DNA of 64,000 bases from Rhodobacteraceae bacterium LNNU 3342 (GCA_008711135.1 VUAW01000013.1:25377-89376); one strand, 5' to 3'; shown: positions 1-9,241, numbered from the stretch's first letter. A program made the numbers and translations. Notes: generated from the letters alone by a model not told the origin.

Positions 1-432
1 ATGCACGGCAACTGGGGCTGGAACTGGCACCGATCGCACCACGAAGAACGTCATGGCGTGTTCGAAAAGAACGACCTCTACGCCGTGGTTTTTGCGGGCA
101 TCGCCATCCTGCTGTTCGCGGCGGGCAGCCAGTGGTGGCCGCGCCTGACATGGATCGCTATTGGGGTGACGCTTTATGGCGCGATTTACTTCATCGTGCA
201 TGACGGGCTGGTGCACCAGCGCTGGCCCTTCCGCCACGTGCCCCGACGCGGCTACCTTAGGCGGCTATACCAGGCGCACCGGCTTCACCACGCGGTCGAG
301 GGGCGTGAGGGCTGCGTGTCCTTCGGCTTCATCTATGCCCCGCCGGTGCCGGTGCTGAAGAAGCAGCTGCGACAAGGCGGTGCACTGTCGCCGGCAGAAC
401 ATCCGTCCTCAGAGCGCGAAACGATCCACTGA
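1..432 (+). CDS. crtZ: Beta-carotene hydroxylase CrtZ, 5'-truncated by window start
   Basis: This di-iron membrane hydroxylase adds 3- and 3'-hydroxyl groups to beta-carotene to give zeaxanthin. Histidine clusters of the fatty-acid hydroxylase superfamily are visible: H10/H13/H14 (HRSHHEE), H67/H72 (HDGLVH) and H93/H96/H97 (HRLHH). Two hydrophobic stretches lie at about residues 27-42 and 50-66. CrtZ proteins are usually about 160-175 residues and carry about 25 more N-terminal residues, ending in HRWxMHG. The ATG at base 1 matches that internal MHG, so the true start lies upstream of the window. The 3' end overlaps crtB, on the other strand, by 24 bases. CrtZ convergent with crtX-Y-I-B is the arrangement known from Pantoea clusters. 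Identification is very secure. Confidence 0.95.
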   Translation: MHGNWGWNWHRSHHEERHGVFEKNDLYAVVFAGIAILLFAAGSQWWPRLTWIAIGVTLYGAIYFIVHDGLVHQRWPFRHVPRRGYLRRLYQAHRLHHAVEGREGCVSFGFIYAPPVPVLKKQLRQGGALSPAEHPSSERETIH

Positions 433-1365
433 CCGAACCGGGCGGGTCCAAAGCCCGTCGCGCGAGGTCGAAGCCCGGGGCAGGCGGCTGATGCCCATGT
501 CGCCCAGGCCCGCCGCCAGCAGCACCGCCTTGCGACTGCGCGAGGTCGATACCCGCCCGGCATAGGCCACCGCGCCCTGCTTCCGGATCTGCTGGCCGAT
601 CTCGCGGTATATGCGATGCGCCGCGGCAATCCCCCAGGCACATCCCGCCGGCAGCGCCGCCAACCCGCAGCGGGCAGAGGCATAATAGGGCTCTGCCGTA
701 TCCAGCAGGCGCAAGGTAGCCGCCATGACATTTGGCGAGGGCAGGCCCTCCGGATCAACCTCTGCGCCTCCAAGCCATTCGGCCGGCAGATAAACGCGCC
801 CTGCCTGCGCATCCTCGCGCACGTCCCGCGCAATGTTCGTCAGTTGGAAGGCTAGGCCGAGGTCGCAGGCCCGGTCAAGCACCGCCTCATCCCTGACACC
901 CATCAGCCGCGCCATCATCACGCCCACGACACCTGCCACATGATAGCCATAGCGCAATGTGTCCCCGATGGTGTTGAAGGGGCGACGCTCCACATCCCAG
1001 CGGAAGCCCTCGATCAGGTCGAGCGGCCAGTCCAGCGGCATGTCATGCCGCCGCGCCACCAGCCGCAGTGCCTGGTAGGGTGGGGCGACCGGGTTATTTA
1101 TTTCCAGCGCCGCCCGCGTCTCCGCGATCAAGGCTTCAAGCCGCATCAACTGCACCTCGGCCGGGGGTTCGTGCAGGCTGCCGCCCAGTTCCTGCCCGTC
1201 GATCATGTCGTCGCAGTGCCGGCACCAGGCGTAAAGCAGGATGGCATCCTGCCGTGCGGACCTGGGCATCACCCGCGCCGCGGCGGCAAAGCTGCTCGAT
1301 CCCTGCGCCATCTGGGCTTGCGCCCATTGCAGAAGCGCCGCCTCATCCATCGTGCTGCCCTGCAT
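409..1365 (-). CDS. crtB: Phytoene synthase CrtB
   Basis: CrtB condenses two geranylgeranyl diphosphates to phytoene, the first committed carotenoid step. The 318-aa protein has the trans-isoprenyl synthase aspartate motifs CDDMID (residues 51-56) and DVRED (181-185), which bind diphosphate through magnesium, and the YAWCRHCDD context typical of bacterial CrtB. The start is taken as the ATG at 1365, which overlaps the end of crtI by 23 bases; an in-frame ATG at 1350 is an alternative, and neither has a strong Shine-Dalgarno. It is the last gene of the crtX-Y-I-B operon and is probably translationally coupled to crtI. No crtE (geranylgeranyl diphosphate synthase) lies next to it, so the substrate must come from a gene elsewhere. 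Confidence 0.95.
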   Translation of the reverse strand: MQGSTMDEAALLQWAQAQMAQGSSSFAAAARVMPRSARQDAILLYAWCRHCDDMIDGQELGGSLHEPPAEVQLMRLEALIAETRAALEINNPVAPPYQALRLVARRHDMPLDWPLDLIEGFRWDVERRPFNTIGDTLRYGYHVAGVVGVMMARLMGVRDEAVLDRACDLGLAFQLTNIARDVREDAQAGRVYLPAEWLGGAEVDPEGLPSPNVMAATLRLLDTAEPYYASARCGLAALPAGCAWGIAAAHRIYREIGQQIRKQGAVAYAGRVSTSRSRKAVLLAAGLGDMGISRLPRASTSRDGLWTRPVRSVDRFAL

Positions 1366-2839
1366 CCGCCAGCATCAGCGCTGCAGTTGCCTTGGCAGAT
1401 CCGACCACGCCGGGGATGCCCGCGCCGGGATGGGTGCCCGCGCCCACGATGTAGAAGTTCGGGATCTTGCTGTCGCGGTTATGGGGCCGGAACCACGCGC
1501 TTTGGGTCAGGATCGGCTCGACCGAGAAGGCAGAGCCGTGATGCGCCGCAAGTTCATCCCGGAAATCCGCCGGCGTAAAAATGCGCGAGGTCACCAAGTC
1601 AGAGCGGAGGCCGGGGATGTAGCGCTCCTCAAGATAGGCCAGGATGCGATCCCGGTACTTGGGTCCCTCTGTATCCCAGTCGATGTCGGCCTGCCCAAGG
1701 TGGGGAACCGGCGACAGGACGTAATAGGCCGAACACCCCGGCGGGGCCATGCTGTCGTCAGTCACCGATGGCGCGTGAAGATAAAGAGAGAAGTCATCGG
1801 GCAGGGCGCTGCCATGGAAGATGTCCGACACCAGTTCCCGATAACGCGGCCCGAACAGGACCGTGTGATGCTTCAGGTGGTCATGCTTTCGCCGCAGGCC
1901 GAAGTAGATCACGAACAGAGACATCGACCAGCGCCGCCGGTCCAGCCGCCGCGCCGCCCGCTGCCCGCGCCGCGTGTGGCCCAGAAGGTCCCGGTAGCTG
2001 TGCATGACGTCCGCGTTGGAGGCGACCATGTCAGCCGCATGGTGCTCTCCGTCCTCGGTGACGACGGCGCGGGCGCGGGTGCCCTCCGTCTCGATCCGCG
2101 CGACGCGGGTGTTCAGCCTGATCTCGCCGCCAAGCTCGGTGAACAGCCGCACCATCCCGTCAACCAGCGCACCGGTCCCGCCCTTGGCGAACCAAACTCC
2201 GCCTTCCCGTTCCAGGGCGTGGATCAGCGCATAGATGGCCGAGGTTTCAAAGGGGTTCCCGCCGACGAGCAGCGAGTGGAACGAGAAAGCCATCCGCAGC
2301 TGCTCGTCAGTGATGAACCGCGCCACCGCGTCATGTACCGACCGGTCCGCGCGCAGCCGGACAAGTTGCGGCGCCGCCCGAACCATGTCAGCAAAGTTCA
2401 GGAACGGCACGGTCCCCAGCTTGCGATAGCCTTCTTCATAGACATCGCGGCTGTAAGCCAGGAAGCGGCCGTATCCCTCAACGTCCGGGGGCGATTTTGC
2501 GGCGATCTGCCGATCCAGTGCGGTCTGGTCGTTGTCATAGTCGAAGGTGAAACCATCCTCCCAGCAAAGCCGATAGAAGGGCGAGACTGGCAGCAGGGTC
2601 ACGTGGTCCTGCATCCTGCGCCCCGACAGGGCCCAAAGCTCTTCCAGCGCCGCGGGATCGGTGATCACGGTCGGCCCCGCATCGAATACGAAACCCTCGT
2701 CGCGATAGACATAGGCCCGCCCGCCCGGCTTGTCGCGGGCCTCAAAGATCGTGGTGGGGATGCCCGCGCTTTGCAGCCGGATGGCAAGGGCCAGCCCGCC
2801 AAAGCCCGATCCGATGACGGCGGCACGCGTTTGCTTCAT
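1343..2839 (-). CDS. crtI: Phytoene desaturase CrtI
   Basis: CrtI is the FAD-dependent desaturase that converts phytoene to lycopene in successive steps. The 498-aa protein begins with a Rossmann dinucleotide motif GSGFGG (residues 10-15) followed by FEARDKPGGRAY. Near the C-terminus is the family signature YIVGAGTHPGAGIPGV, characteristic of CrtI-type enzymes. Length matches the family (about 490-500 aa). The start ATG at 2839 lies 3 bases after the crtY stop, so the two genes are tightly coupled. Four-step (lycopene) rather than three-step (neurosporene) desaturation is inferred from the neighbouring lycopene cyclase and is not visible in the sequence. Confidence 0.96.
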   Translation of the reverse strand: MKQTRAAVIGSGFGGLALAIRLQSAGIPTTIFEARDKPGGRAYVYRDEGFVFDAGPTVITDPAALEELWALSGRRMQDHVTLLPVSPFYRLCWEDGFTFDYDNDQTALDRQIAAKSPPDVEGYGRFLAYSRDVYEEGYRKLGTVPFLNFADMVRAAPQLVRLRADRSVHDAVARFITDEQLRMAFSFHSLLVGGNPFETSAIYALIHALEREGGVWFAKGGTGALVDGMVRLFTELGGEIRLNTRVARIETEGTRARAVVTEDGEHHAADMVASNADVMHSYRDLLGHTRRGQRAARRLDRRRWSMSLFVIYFGLRRKHDHLKHHTVLFGPRYRELVSDIFHGSALPDDFSLYLHAPSVTDDSMAPPGCSAYYVLSPVPHLGQADIDWDTEGPKYRDRILAYLEERYIPGLRSDLVTSRIFTPADFRDELAAHHGSAFSVEPILTQSAWFRPHNRDSKIPNFYIVGAGTHPGAGIPGVVGSAKATAALMLADAGQHDG

Positions 2840-2842
2840 CTT

Positions 2843-4012
2843 TCAACCATGTTCCAAAAGGGGCCGTTCAGCAAGGCAGGCAAATGCCCGGCGCAGGGGA
2901 ATGGGCGGTTTGCCTGTCACGATCCGCAGCGTGTCGCTCAGGGTCAGCCGGTCCGCATAGAACCGTTCGATCAGCGGCTCGGGCAGGCGGTAGAACCGCT
3001 CGAGCAACCGGTAGCGTTCCTGAGGCGGGCAGCCCCGGAACAGCATCCGGTTGAGCAGCCGCAGGAATGCTTGCCGCCGTGCGCAGGCCACCGCGAAGTC
3101 GCGGACGAGGGGAAAGACGACCTCGGTTTGCAGGCGCGGGGCGGCGGCGATGACCTCGGCCGTGCGGACAGCGGTGGGAAGGGAATAGCCGGTTACCGGG
3201 TGGAACAGTCCGGCACGCAAACCGATTGGCACGGCGCTGCCATCCAGTTCCTGCCAAAGCCCGGCTGCATCCAGCGCCAGCGCAATCGGCAGCACGCCGT
3301 CCTCCTGGCGCAGGATGCGCGGGGACTTCCAGCCCCTGTCCACCGCGTAATCCAGAACCGCATCCCTCAGCGCCAGAGGGTCCTGGCCCGGCCCGTCGCT
3401 ATAGCGCGTATCCTCGACCAGCACCCTGTCAGCCGTGAAGGGAAGGCAATAGACAAAGCGGTAGCCGTCAAGCTGCGGCACCGTCGCATCCATGATCACC
3501 GGACGCGGCAGGCCGTGGCCGCCCGGCACCTCCAGCTCCAGCCCAAGGAACTTCTGATAGCCCAGCCGCATGTGGCGGCTGGAGACATGGCCCCGGGCGT
3601 CGATCGTCAGGGGCGCGGTGAAGCGGCGGCCATCCTCAAGCCGCACCTGCGCCCCGTCCACTTCCGCCACTGTCCCTTGGACGACACGGATCTGCGGATG
3701 GGCGATGAGGGCGGCGCGCAGACTGTCCGGCGTGATGCTGTTGTACCCGGCCCGCAACTGCCGCTGGTGCGTAGGGAAGCGGACCTCTTGTCCCTGCCAG
3801 CTCCAGGCGATGGCGGGCCGGATCCATTCTGCGCTTTGGGGGTCCAGATCGGTCGAGTGGAATGACCAGGTATGGCCGCGTCCCGGTTCCCGGTCCCGAT
3901 CCACGATCAGGATGCGCAGGTCCGGGTGTTGTGTGGCCAGACGCATTGCGACAAGGCTGCCGGCGAGGCCCGCCCCTGCAATGATTACGTCCTGAACCGG
4001 GTTGAAGGTCAT
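2843..4012 (-). CDS. crtY: Lycopene beta-cyclase CrtY
   Basis: CrtY cyclises both ends of lycopene to beta-carotene. The 389-aa protein starts with a flavin-binding motif, GAGLAG (residues 13-18), with an acidic residue at the end of the second strand (IVDRDRE), and contains the GxxxPVTGYSLP segment shared by CrtY-type cyclases. The length is normal for the family. Its ATG overlaps the crtX stop by 4 bases, an ATGA-type junction that implies coupled translation. With CrtB, CrtI and CrtZ it gives a complete route from geranylgeranyl diphosphate to zeaxanthin. Confidence 0.95.
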   Translation of the reverse strand: MTFNPVQDVIIAGAGLAGSLVAMRLATQHPDLRILIVDRDREPGRGHTWSFHSTDLDPQSAEWIRPAIAWSWQGQEVRFPTHQRQLRAGYNSITPDSLRAALIAHPQIRVVQGTVAEVDGAQVRLEDGRRFTAPLTIDARGHVSSRHMRLGYQKFLGLELEVPGGHGLPRPVIMDATVPQLDGYRFVYCLPFTADRVLVEDTRYSDGPGQDPLALRDAVLDYAVDRGWKSPRILRQEDGVLPIALALDAAGLWQELDGSAVPIGLRAGLFHPVTGYSLPTAVRTAEVIAAAPRLQTEVVFPLVRDFAVACARRQAFLRLLNRMLFRGCPPQERYRLLERFYRLPEPLIERFYADRLTLSDTLRIVTGKPPIPLRRAFACLAERPLLEHG

Positions 4013-5250
4013 CCGGCCCCCGCTGCCAGCACCGCGGGACGGCTTGGCACCGCTGCCTCGATCAGATCAGCGGCACGGTCGACGCCGCCAGCCGCACGGA
4101 TCTCTGCCGCAGGCCGCACAAGCGCGGCCCGGTAGGATGGTTCGTGCAGCACCGCCGAAAGCGCGTCGCGCAAGGCGGCACGAGAGGCCCGCCACCGCGG
4201 CACGACCCGCGCGGCCCCGGCCCGTTCCAGCCGCGCCGCGATGGCGGGCTGTTCATATGCCAGCGGCACCACCACCATTGGCACCCCGTGTTCGGCGGCA
4301 TCAAGCACCGTGTTGAATCCGCCGTGCGTTACAACAGCGGCGGCTTGGGCCAGAACCGCGCGTTGCGGAAAAAAATCCCGCACGACGGGCCGCCCCGGCA
4401 GCCGCGCGACCTGCGCCTGTGTCAACCCGCCGCAATGGGCCAGCGCCAGGCACAGATCGAGATCGGCGCAGGCTTGGGCAATATTGCGCATCAACCGCAC
4501 ACGGCCGCCTTGGAGCGTACCCAGCGAAGCGAACACCAGCGGGCGGCCCCCGCTGTCGATGGGGAAGCTGTCAGTGTCCGGCCCGCGCACGGACCCGATC
4601 CAGTGAAAGCCGGGGCCGGGCGCCATGCGGGGAAAATCGAGGCTGGGCACCCCTTGCGCCAGGTCGCAAAGGGGAGAGACCCAGTCCGACAGCCATCCGC
4701 GGGGGGGCAGGCCATGCCGGGCACATGCTTCCAGAAGCACGCGCGACTGTGCCGACATCAGCCAGTCCGACACGCGCCACGCAGCGGCAAAATGTTTCTC
4801 TGCCCGCGGCCCCTCGGCATAGCGCCAGCCGACGAAGGGCGGCGGCAGGCCCGGCTCCCGGTTGGCGGGCAGGGCCGAGGCGAGCGTGATCCGCGGCAGG
4901 CCCGCAACTTCGGCCGCAAGGCTGCCGCCCGGCTCCATCTGGTCGCAGATCACCGCGTCGACGCCGATCTGGCGGAGTATGTCGGGCGTGGCCTCGCAAT
5001 GCAGGGCAGTCTCGGCCGCAAGCCGCCGGAGCAACTGCAAGAAGCCTTTGCCCTTCCGCACCTGCGGGCGGCCGATTTCCAAGATCCGGGGCAGGGGTGG
5101 GTGTTGCGGCAGCCCTTCTGCCACCTTCATCAGCCCGTCAGGGCCCAGCAGGCTGACCCGGTGCCCGCGTTCCATCAGCGTCTGCGCGAGGCACAGATGG
5201 ACCGACACGTGGCTCGGCAGTGCCGGTGTGATCACCGCAAAATGCGCCAT
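4009..5250 (-). CDS. crtX: Zeaxanthin glucosyltransferase CrtX
   Basis: CrtX transfers glucose from UDP-glucose to zeaxanthin to form zeaxanthin glucosides. This 413-aa protein is a GT1/UDPGT-fold enzyme: an N-terminal acceptor domain beginning MAHFAVITPALPSHV, and a C-terminal donor domain with VVTHGGFNTVLDAAEHGVPM, the plant-type secondary-product motif. I chose the ATG at 5250 because it gives the family-like MxHFAxIxP start with a GAAGG-like site just upstream; a longer frame continues to 5319. It is the first gene of crtX-Y-I-B and starts 60 bases from a divergent gene at 5311, so its promoter must lie in that short gap. CrtX is less usual than the other four genes in carotenoid clusters of this order. 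Confidence 0.9.
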   Translation of the reverse strand: MAHFAVITPALPSHVSVHLCLAQTLMERGHRVSLLGPDGLMKVAEGLPQHPPLPRILEIGRPQVRKGKGFLQLLRRLAAETALHCEATPDILRQIGVDAVICDQMEPGGSLAAEVAGLPRITLASALPANREPGLPPPFVGWRYAEGPRAEKHFAAAWRVSDWLMSAQSRVLLEACARHGLPPRGWLSDWVSPLCDLAQGVPSLDFPRMAPGPGFHWIGSVRGPDTDSFPIDSGGRPLVFASLGTLQGGRVRLMRNIAQACADLDLCLALAHCGGLTQAQVARLPGRPVVRDFFPQRAVLAQAAAVVTHGGFNTVLDAAEHGVPMVVVPLAYEQPAIAARLERAGAARVVPRWRASRAALRDALSAVLHEPSYRAALVRPAAEIRAAGGVDRAADLIEAAVPSRPAVLAAGAG

Positions 5251-5310
5251 CATTGCCTTCGGCTGCCCATCCCTTAGGTCCAGAGGTACAGTGACCACGG
5301 GGAAAATCAA

Positions 5311-5919
5311 GTGACGCATGTTTCAAAGCCGGACCGCCCCGCCAGCGGGGGCGGCATCGCCACGGCGCTGCTGCGCCAGGACCGCCTGCTGCTGGCGATG
5401 CAGGCGTTCTTCCTGACGCAGATCGGGATCGAGTTGATGCTGGGCCGCCCTTGGGATGCGCTGGCCGCGTTCGGCGCCCTTGGCGCCTGCCTTATTCCAC
5501 CGGCAATCCGGGGCAACACACGGTTCCACCTGCCGCCTTCTGTCGACCGATCAACAGCCGTGCTGGTGTTTGCGACGATTTTTCTCGGCGAACGGCTGAC
5601 TTTCTATGAACGCTTCTGGTGGTGGGATCTGGCGGCGCATGCGGTGGCGGGGGCGCTGCTGTGCTTCCTGGGTGGGCTGCTTTTCGACCAGCTTTCCCAT
5701 GGGCCAGACCGCAGGAACCACAGGCTCAAGATCACGTTCCTCCTCAGTTTCTCCATCGCCATCGCAGCCCTGTGGGAGGTGCTGGAATATGCGCTCGACG
5801 TGTTGTTTGACTCCGACGCGCAGGATACGGGGCTTGACGATACGATGACCGACATCATCGCCCATGTCTGTGGTGCGCTGGCGGCCCTGATGGCCTTCCG
5901 CCGGTCGCGTCGTGACTGA
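5311..5919 (+). CDS. YjdF-like (DUF2238) inner-membrane protein
   Basis: The 202-aa protein has several hydrophobic segments and the conserved core of the YjdF/DUF2238 family: ERFWWWDLAAHAVAG, then SFSIAIAALWEVLEYALD, then an acidic DTGLDDTMTDIIAH segment. No biochemical function is established for this family. The frame opens with GTG at 5311; the nearest purine-rich stretch upstream is GGGGAAAA. The gene is divergent from crtX and separated by 60 bases, so the two could share a regulatory region. A role in carotenoid biology is possible only by position. Confidence 0.8.
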   Translation: MTHVSKPDRPASGGGIATALLRQDRLLLAMQAFFLTQIGIELMLGRPWDALAAFGALGACLIPPAIRGNTRFHLPPSVDRSTAVLVFATIFLGERLTFYERFWWWDLAAHAVAGALLCFLGGLLFDQLSHGPDRRNHRLKITFLLSFSIAIAALWEVLEYALDVLFDSDAQDTGLDDTMTDIIAHVCGALAALMAFRRSRRD

Positions 5920-5951
5920 TCCCGGGACAGCGGCGTAGGGTGCGCTAGCTT

Positions 5952-7142
5952 GTGCCCCTACGTGAAGAAGATGAGGTGACAGCCACCGTGGCCAATCCGG
6001 CGCAGGAACAACCCGTAGCCCTCCCAAGGACATACGCCCGCGGCAAGGGCGCCGCACCGGCCCGCACCCGAGGGCGGCCAACGCGAGTGTCGGAACTGGT
6101 CCGGCCCCTGAGCCTGCGGCACGCATTCAGGCGGCTTTTTGTTCTCCTCTTGGTTCTGGGGGCCCTGCATGTGGCCGCCATGATGCTGTTCGAGGGGCTG
6201 GACCCGTTCCAGGCGCTGTGGCTTACGATGACCACGATGACCACCGTCGGCTACGGCGACCTCTCGCCCGAGACGTTACCGGGCCGCATGTCCACGATGT
6301 TGCTTGTTTTCCTTGGCGGCATCTGGATCGCCTTCCAGGCAGCGGCCACCTATTTTGAATCCCGCACCGACCGCCGCGACCGGATGCGCCTGGGCCTTTG
6401 GAGGTGGAACATGACCGGCCATATACTGGTACTAAACGTGCCGTCACAGCAGGCGACCGCCTACCTTATCCGGCTGGTCAAGGAGTTCCGTGCCAGCCGG
6501 CGCTTCCGCGATACCCCAGTTCAGTTGCTTTGCACCTGCTTTCCGAACGGCCTGCCCAGCAGCCTGAGCGCGCTCGGCGTCGTCCATCACCAAGGAGAAA
6601 TCTGGGACCCGGACGCCCTGCGCGAGGCAGGCGCCCCCGACGCGGGTGTCGTCGTGGTGCTGGCGGACAGCGACGTGGACCCGGCTTCGGATGCCAGCAC
6701 GCTTGACGCCGTTGACCGGCTGCGGGACATCGGCTGCACCTGCCGGATCCTCGCGGAATGCGTGATGGATGAAAACCGTCCTCGGTTTCGCCGCTTTGGC
6801 GCCGATGTCATCGTCCGCCCCCTGCGCGGCTATCCCGAGATGATCGTCCGCGCCTTGGCAGCCCCGGGAAGCGAGGCAATTCTGGAGGATCTTTTCACCA
6901 GTTCGCGCGATGAATGCTGGCGCTACGATGTCGATGTCAACGGCTGGCTTTGGGAAGACCTCGTCTCGCTTCTGGTGCGCAGGGACATCGGCGTGCCGAT
7001 CGCTTTTCGAAACACGGGTGACGAGCGGATCATCATAAATCCCCACACCGGCACCACGATCCATGCCGACAAGCTTTACGTCCTTGTGCGGGAGGGGAAC
7101 GCCCGGCCCGACAGCGAGATCGCGGCGCTGCTGGGCAGTTGA
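5952..7142 (+). CDS. Potassium channel with C-terminal RCK/TrkA-N domain
   Basis: The 396-aa protein has a basic N-terminus, two transmembrane helices (about residues 55-75 and 112-130) flanking a pore loop with the potassium selectivity filter TVGYGD (98-103), and a long cytoplasmic Rossmann-type region (HILVLNVP, then VVVVLADSDVD) that looks like an RCK/TrkA-N ligand-binding domain. This is the two-helix, MthK-like architecture that forms tetrameric ligand-gated potassium channels. The start is uncertain: GTG at 5952 is used, but in-frame GTG codons at 5976 and 5991 are possible. It begins 32 bases after the upstream gene, so co-transcription is plausible. Confidence 0.88.
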   Translation: MPLREEDEVTATVANPAQEQPVALPRTYARGKGAAPARTRGRPTRVSELVRPLSLRHAFRRLFVLLLVLGALHVAAMMLFEGLDPFQALWLTMTTMTTVGYGDLSPETLPGRMSTMLLVFLGGIWIAFQAAATYFESRTDRRDRMRLGLWRWNMTGHILVLNVPSQQATAYLIRLVKEFRASRRFRDTPVQLLCTCFPNGLPSSLSALGVVHHQGEIWDPDALREAGAPDAGVVVVLADSDVDPASDASTLDAVDRLRDIGCTCRILAECVMDENRPRFRRFGADVIVRPLRGYPEMIVRALAAPGSEAILEDLFTSSRDECWRYDVDVNGWLWEDLVSLLVRRDIGVPIAFRNTGDERIIINPHTGTTIHADKLYVLVREGNARPDSEIAALLGS

Positions 7143-7306
7143 TCGGTCACGTCTGCCCTCTGCGTCTTTGCGCTTGAAGCCGTGGCGTTACCGCGTCTAT
7201 CTTCGCCCCGCCCCGCGAGGGCACGCAACACGTTCACGTCAAGGCGCACATGGATCGCGCCTGTGTCCAGCCGCCGCCAGACCCGACGGAACCCAAAGGA
7301 CATGAC

Positions 7307-8038
7307 ATGACGATACCCACGATCGAACGCTTTCGCCATGAAACGCGCCGCCGCACCCTGACGATAGCGGCCACCGAGCGCCTGACGCCCCACATGCTGC
7401 GGCTGACCCTTAGCGGGCCGGAACTTGAAGGGTTCGTCTCGCTTTCTCCGGGCGACCACATCAAAATCTTCGTGCCGGACGGGCAGGGCGGTCAGGCGAT
7501 GCGCGACTACACCCCCCGTCACCATGATGCTGCGCAAGGCACCTTGGTCATCGACTTTGCCCTGCATGATGCTGGCCTGGCGACCCAGTGGGCGCTGTCG
7601 GTCCAGCCGGGCGACAAGGCAGAGATCGGTGGTCCCCGTGGCTCTCAGGTGATCGGGGGGCCGGTGGCACGCTGGTTGTTGGTCGGGGACGAAACGGCGC
7701 TGCCGTCCATCGCCCGGCGGGTAGAGGAACTGCCCCGCGGTGTTTTCGTCACTACGCTCGTCGCCGTGCCGGGGCCGGAGGATGAGCAGCCGCTGGCAAT
7801 CGGCGAGGGCCGCGCCTTCTGGGCACACCGTCAGGACCCGACAGATCCTGCGCCGCTGCTGGAACAGCTTGCTGGCATCGAGGTGCAGCCCGAAACTTTC
7901 GTCTGGATCGCTGCAGAGGCCGGCGTTGCGCGGGCGCTGCGGGACCATCTGCTGGATCGTGGGCATCCGCCAGCCTGGCTCAAGGCGGCGGGCTATTGGG
8001 TGGCCGGGGAAGCGGACGCAAGCGCCAAGGATCTTTGA
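7307..8038 (+). CDS. Siderophore-interacting protein (ferric-siderophore reductase, SIP family)
   Basis: The 243-aa protein belongs to the SIP/ViuB flavoprotein family, which reduces ferric siderophores in the cytoplasm to release iron. It has an FAD-binding beta-barrel with the RDYT motif (residues 66-69) typical of ferredoxin-reductase-like domains, and a C-terminal SIP domain with WIAAEAGVARALRDHL. The ATG at 7307 is preceded by AAAGGA at 7295-7300; a longer frame starts at 7250 but lacks this support. No siderophore receptor or synthesis gene is adjacent. Its 3' end overlaps the convergent LysR gene by 46 bases. Confidence 0.88.
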   Translation: MTIPTIERFRHETRRRTLTIAATERLTPHMLRLTLSGPELEGFVSLSPGDHIKIFVPDGQGGQAMRDYTPRHHDAAQGTLVIDFALHDAGLATQWALSVQPGDKAEIGGPRGSQVIGGPVARWLLVGDETALPSIARRVEELPRGVFVTTLVAVPGPEDEQPLAIGEGRAFWAHRQDPTDPAPLLEQLAGIEVQPETFVWIAAEAGVARALRDHLLDRGHPPAWLKAAGYWVAGEADASAKDL

Positions 8039-9219
8039 CCGGATGCAAGCACGGCTGCCTGCTGGCGGATCAGGTCCAGCAGCAGTTGCTGCGGCCGGGA
8101 GGGCGCCCAACCTGACCGGAACGTCAGGCCGATTGGACGGCCCGGCCAGTCAGAGGCGATGTCGAGCGGAATAAGAAGCCCCCGCGACAGCTCCGCCTCA
8201 GCCTGAAGCTGCGAGATGCAGCCCAGGAACTGTCCTTGGGAAAGCATCTCGCGCATCAGCAGAACGGAACCGGATTCGATGATGCTTTCTGGCGGGGCAA
8301 GCCCGGCCCCGAGAAAGAAGGCGTGGAACTGGTCGCGGGCCGGTGTTCCTTCGCGGGGGACGATCCAAGGCCAGGCGGCCAGGTCTTCAGCGCTCAGCGC
8401 CCGGCGATCGGCCAGTGGGTGCCCGTGGCCGGCGAGGATGGTTAGCCGGTCGTCGAACAAGCGTTCCTGAACCACGTCGCCGATAGGCGCCGGGTCCCGC
8501 AGTGCCCCCAGCATCATGTCAATCTCGCCTCGACGAAGTCGCGTCAGCAGCCCGCTGTAGGGCCCGTCGATCACCCTGATCCGCAAGGTCGGGCGCTGCT
8601 GGCGCAGTGCTGCCAACGCTTGCGGCAACAGGACAGACCGCGAAAGCGGCAGTGCGCCGATGACGATGCCGCCGACCTCGCACCCGTCGAGATCGGCCAG
8701 GTCCGTCTCTGCCTGCGCGAGTTCGGAGAATGCGAGCCGCGCCGCCTGCGCAAGCGCCTCACAGGCCCGATCCGCAACAAGACCGCCCGGCCGCCGCTGG
8801 AACAGGGGACGGCCCGCTTCCTGTTCCAGTTGGGCCACCGCCCGGTGGACCGTAGGCTGCGCCACCCCCAGCCGCCGGGCCGCGAGGGTGAAGTTCTCCG
8901 CCTCCCTCGTGGCAATCAGCGCCTCCAGTTGTGCCGAGGTTGCCGTAAGCACGAGCCGCGGCGAAATCTCTGCCAGTGCCGGATCGAGCCGCGCGAAGGC
9001 CCTTTGAACCCGCGTGACCAGAAGCGCTCCGCGTTCAGTGAAGCGGAAGCCGTTCCGAGCGCGGTCAAACAATGCGCCCCCAGCCTGGCGTTCAAGCTTG
9101 CCGATGGCCTGCGTCACCGCTGGCTGCGACAGGTTGTAACGCGACGCCGCCAGCGTAGGCGAGCCCAGTTCGGCCACCGCCAGAAACAGTCGCAGATGAC
9201 GAAGGTTGCGTCCGATCAT
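7993..9219 (-). CDS. LysR-type regulator with two N-terminal HTH domains
   Basis: At 408 aa this is about 100 residues longer than ordinary LysR regulators, and the extra length is a second DNA-binding domain. HTH 1 spans about residues 6-65 (LAASRYNLSQPAVTQAIGKL) and HTH 2 about 94-150 (LAARRLGVAQPTVHRAVAQL). The effector-binding periplasmic-protein-like domain follows (about 165-385), with the usual GxLPLSRSVLLPQAL strand-helix start. The gene is divergent from an extradiol dioxygenase, and a T-N11-A dyad lies between them, so it most likely controls that gene and itself in response to an aromatic compound or its derivative. The ligand cannot be told from sequence. Confidence 0.9.
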   Translation of the reverse strand: MIGRNLRHLRLFLAVAELGSPTLAASRYNLSQPAVTQAIGKLERQAGGALFDRARNGFRFTERGALLVTRVQRAFARLDPALAEISPRLVLTATSAQLEALIATREAENFTLAARRLGVAQPTVHRAVAQLEQEAGRPLFQRRPGGLVADRACEALAQAARLAFSELAQAETDLADLDGCEVGGIVIGALPLSRSVLLPQALAALRQQRPTLRIRVIDGPYSGLLTRLRRGEIDMMLGALRDPAPIGDVVQERLFDDRLTILAGHGHPLADRRALSAEDLAAWPWIVPREGTPARDQFHAFFLGAGLAPPESIIESGSVLLMREMLSQGQFLGCISQLQAEAELSRGLLIPLDIASDWPGRPIGLTFRSGWAPSRPQQLLLDLIRQQAAVLASGQRSLALASASPATQ

Positions 9220-9241
9220 TTGTCCTCCTGATCGCGCTGAT

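Noticed and set aside
1241..3865. An 874-codon open frame on the plus strand
   Set aside because: It is antisense to crtB, crtI and crtY, has Arg/Pro/His-rich composition and no recognisable domain; it is a high-GC shadow frame.
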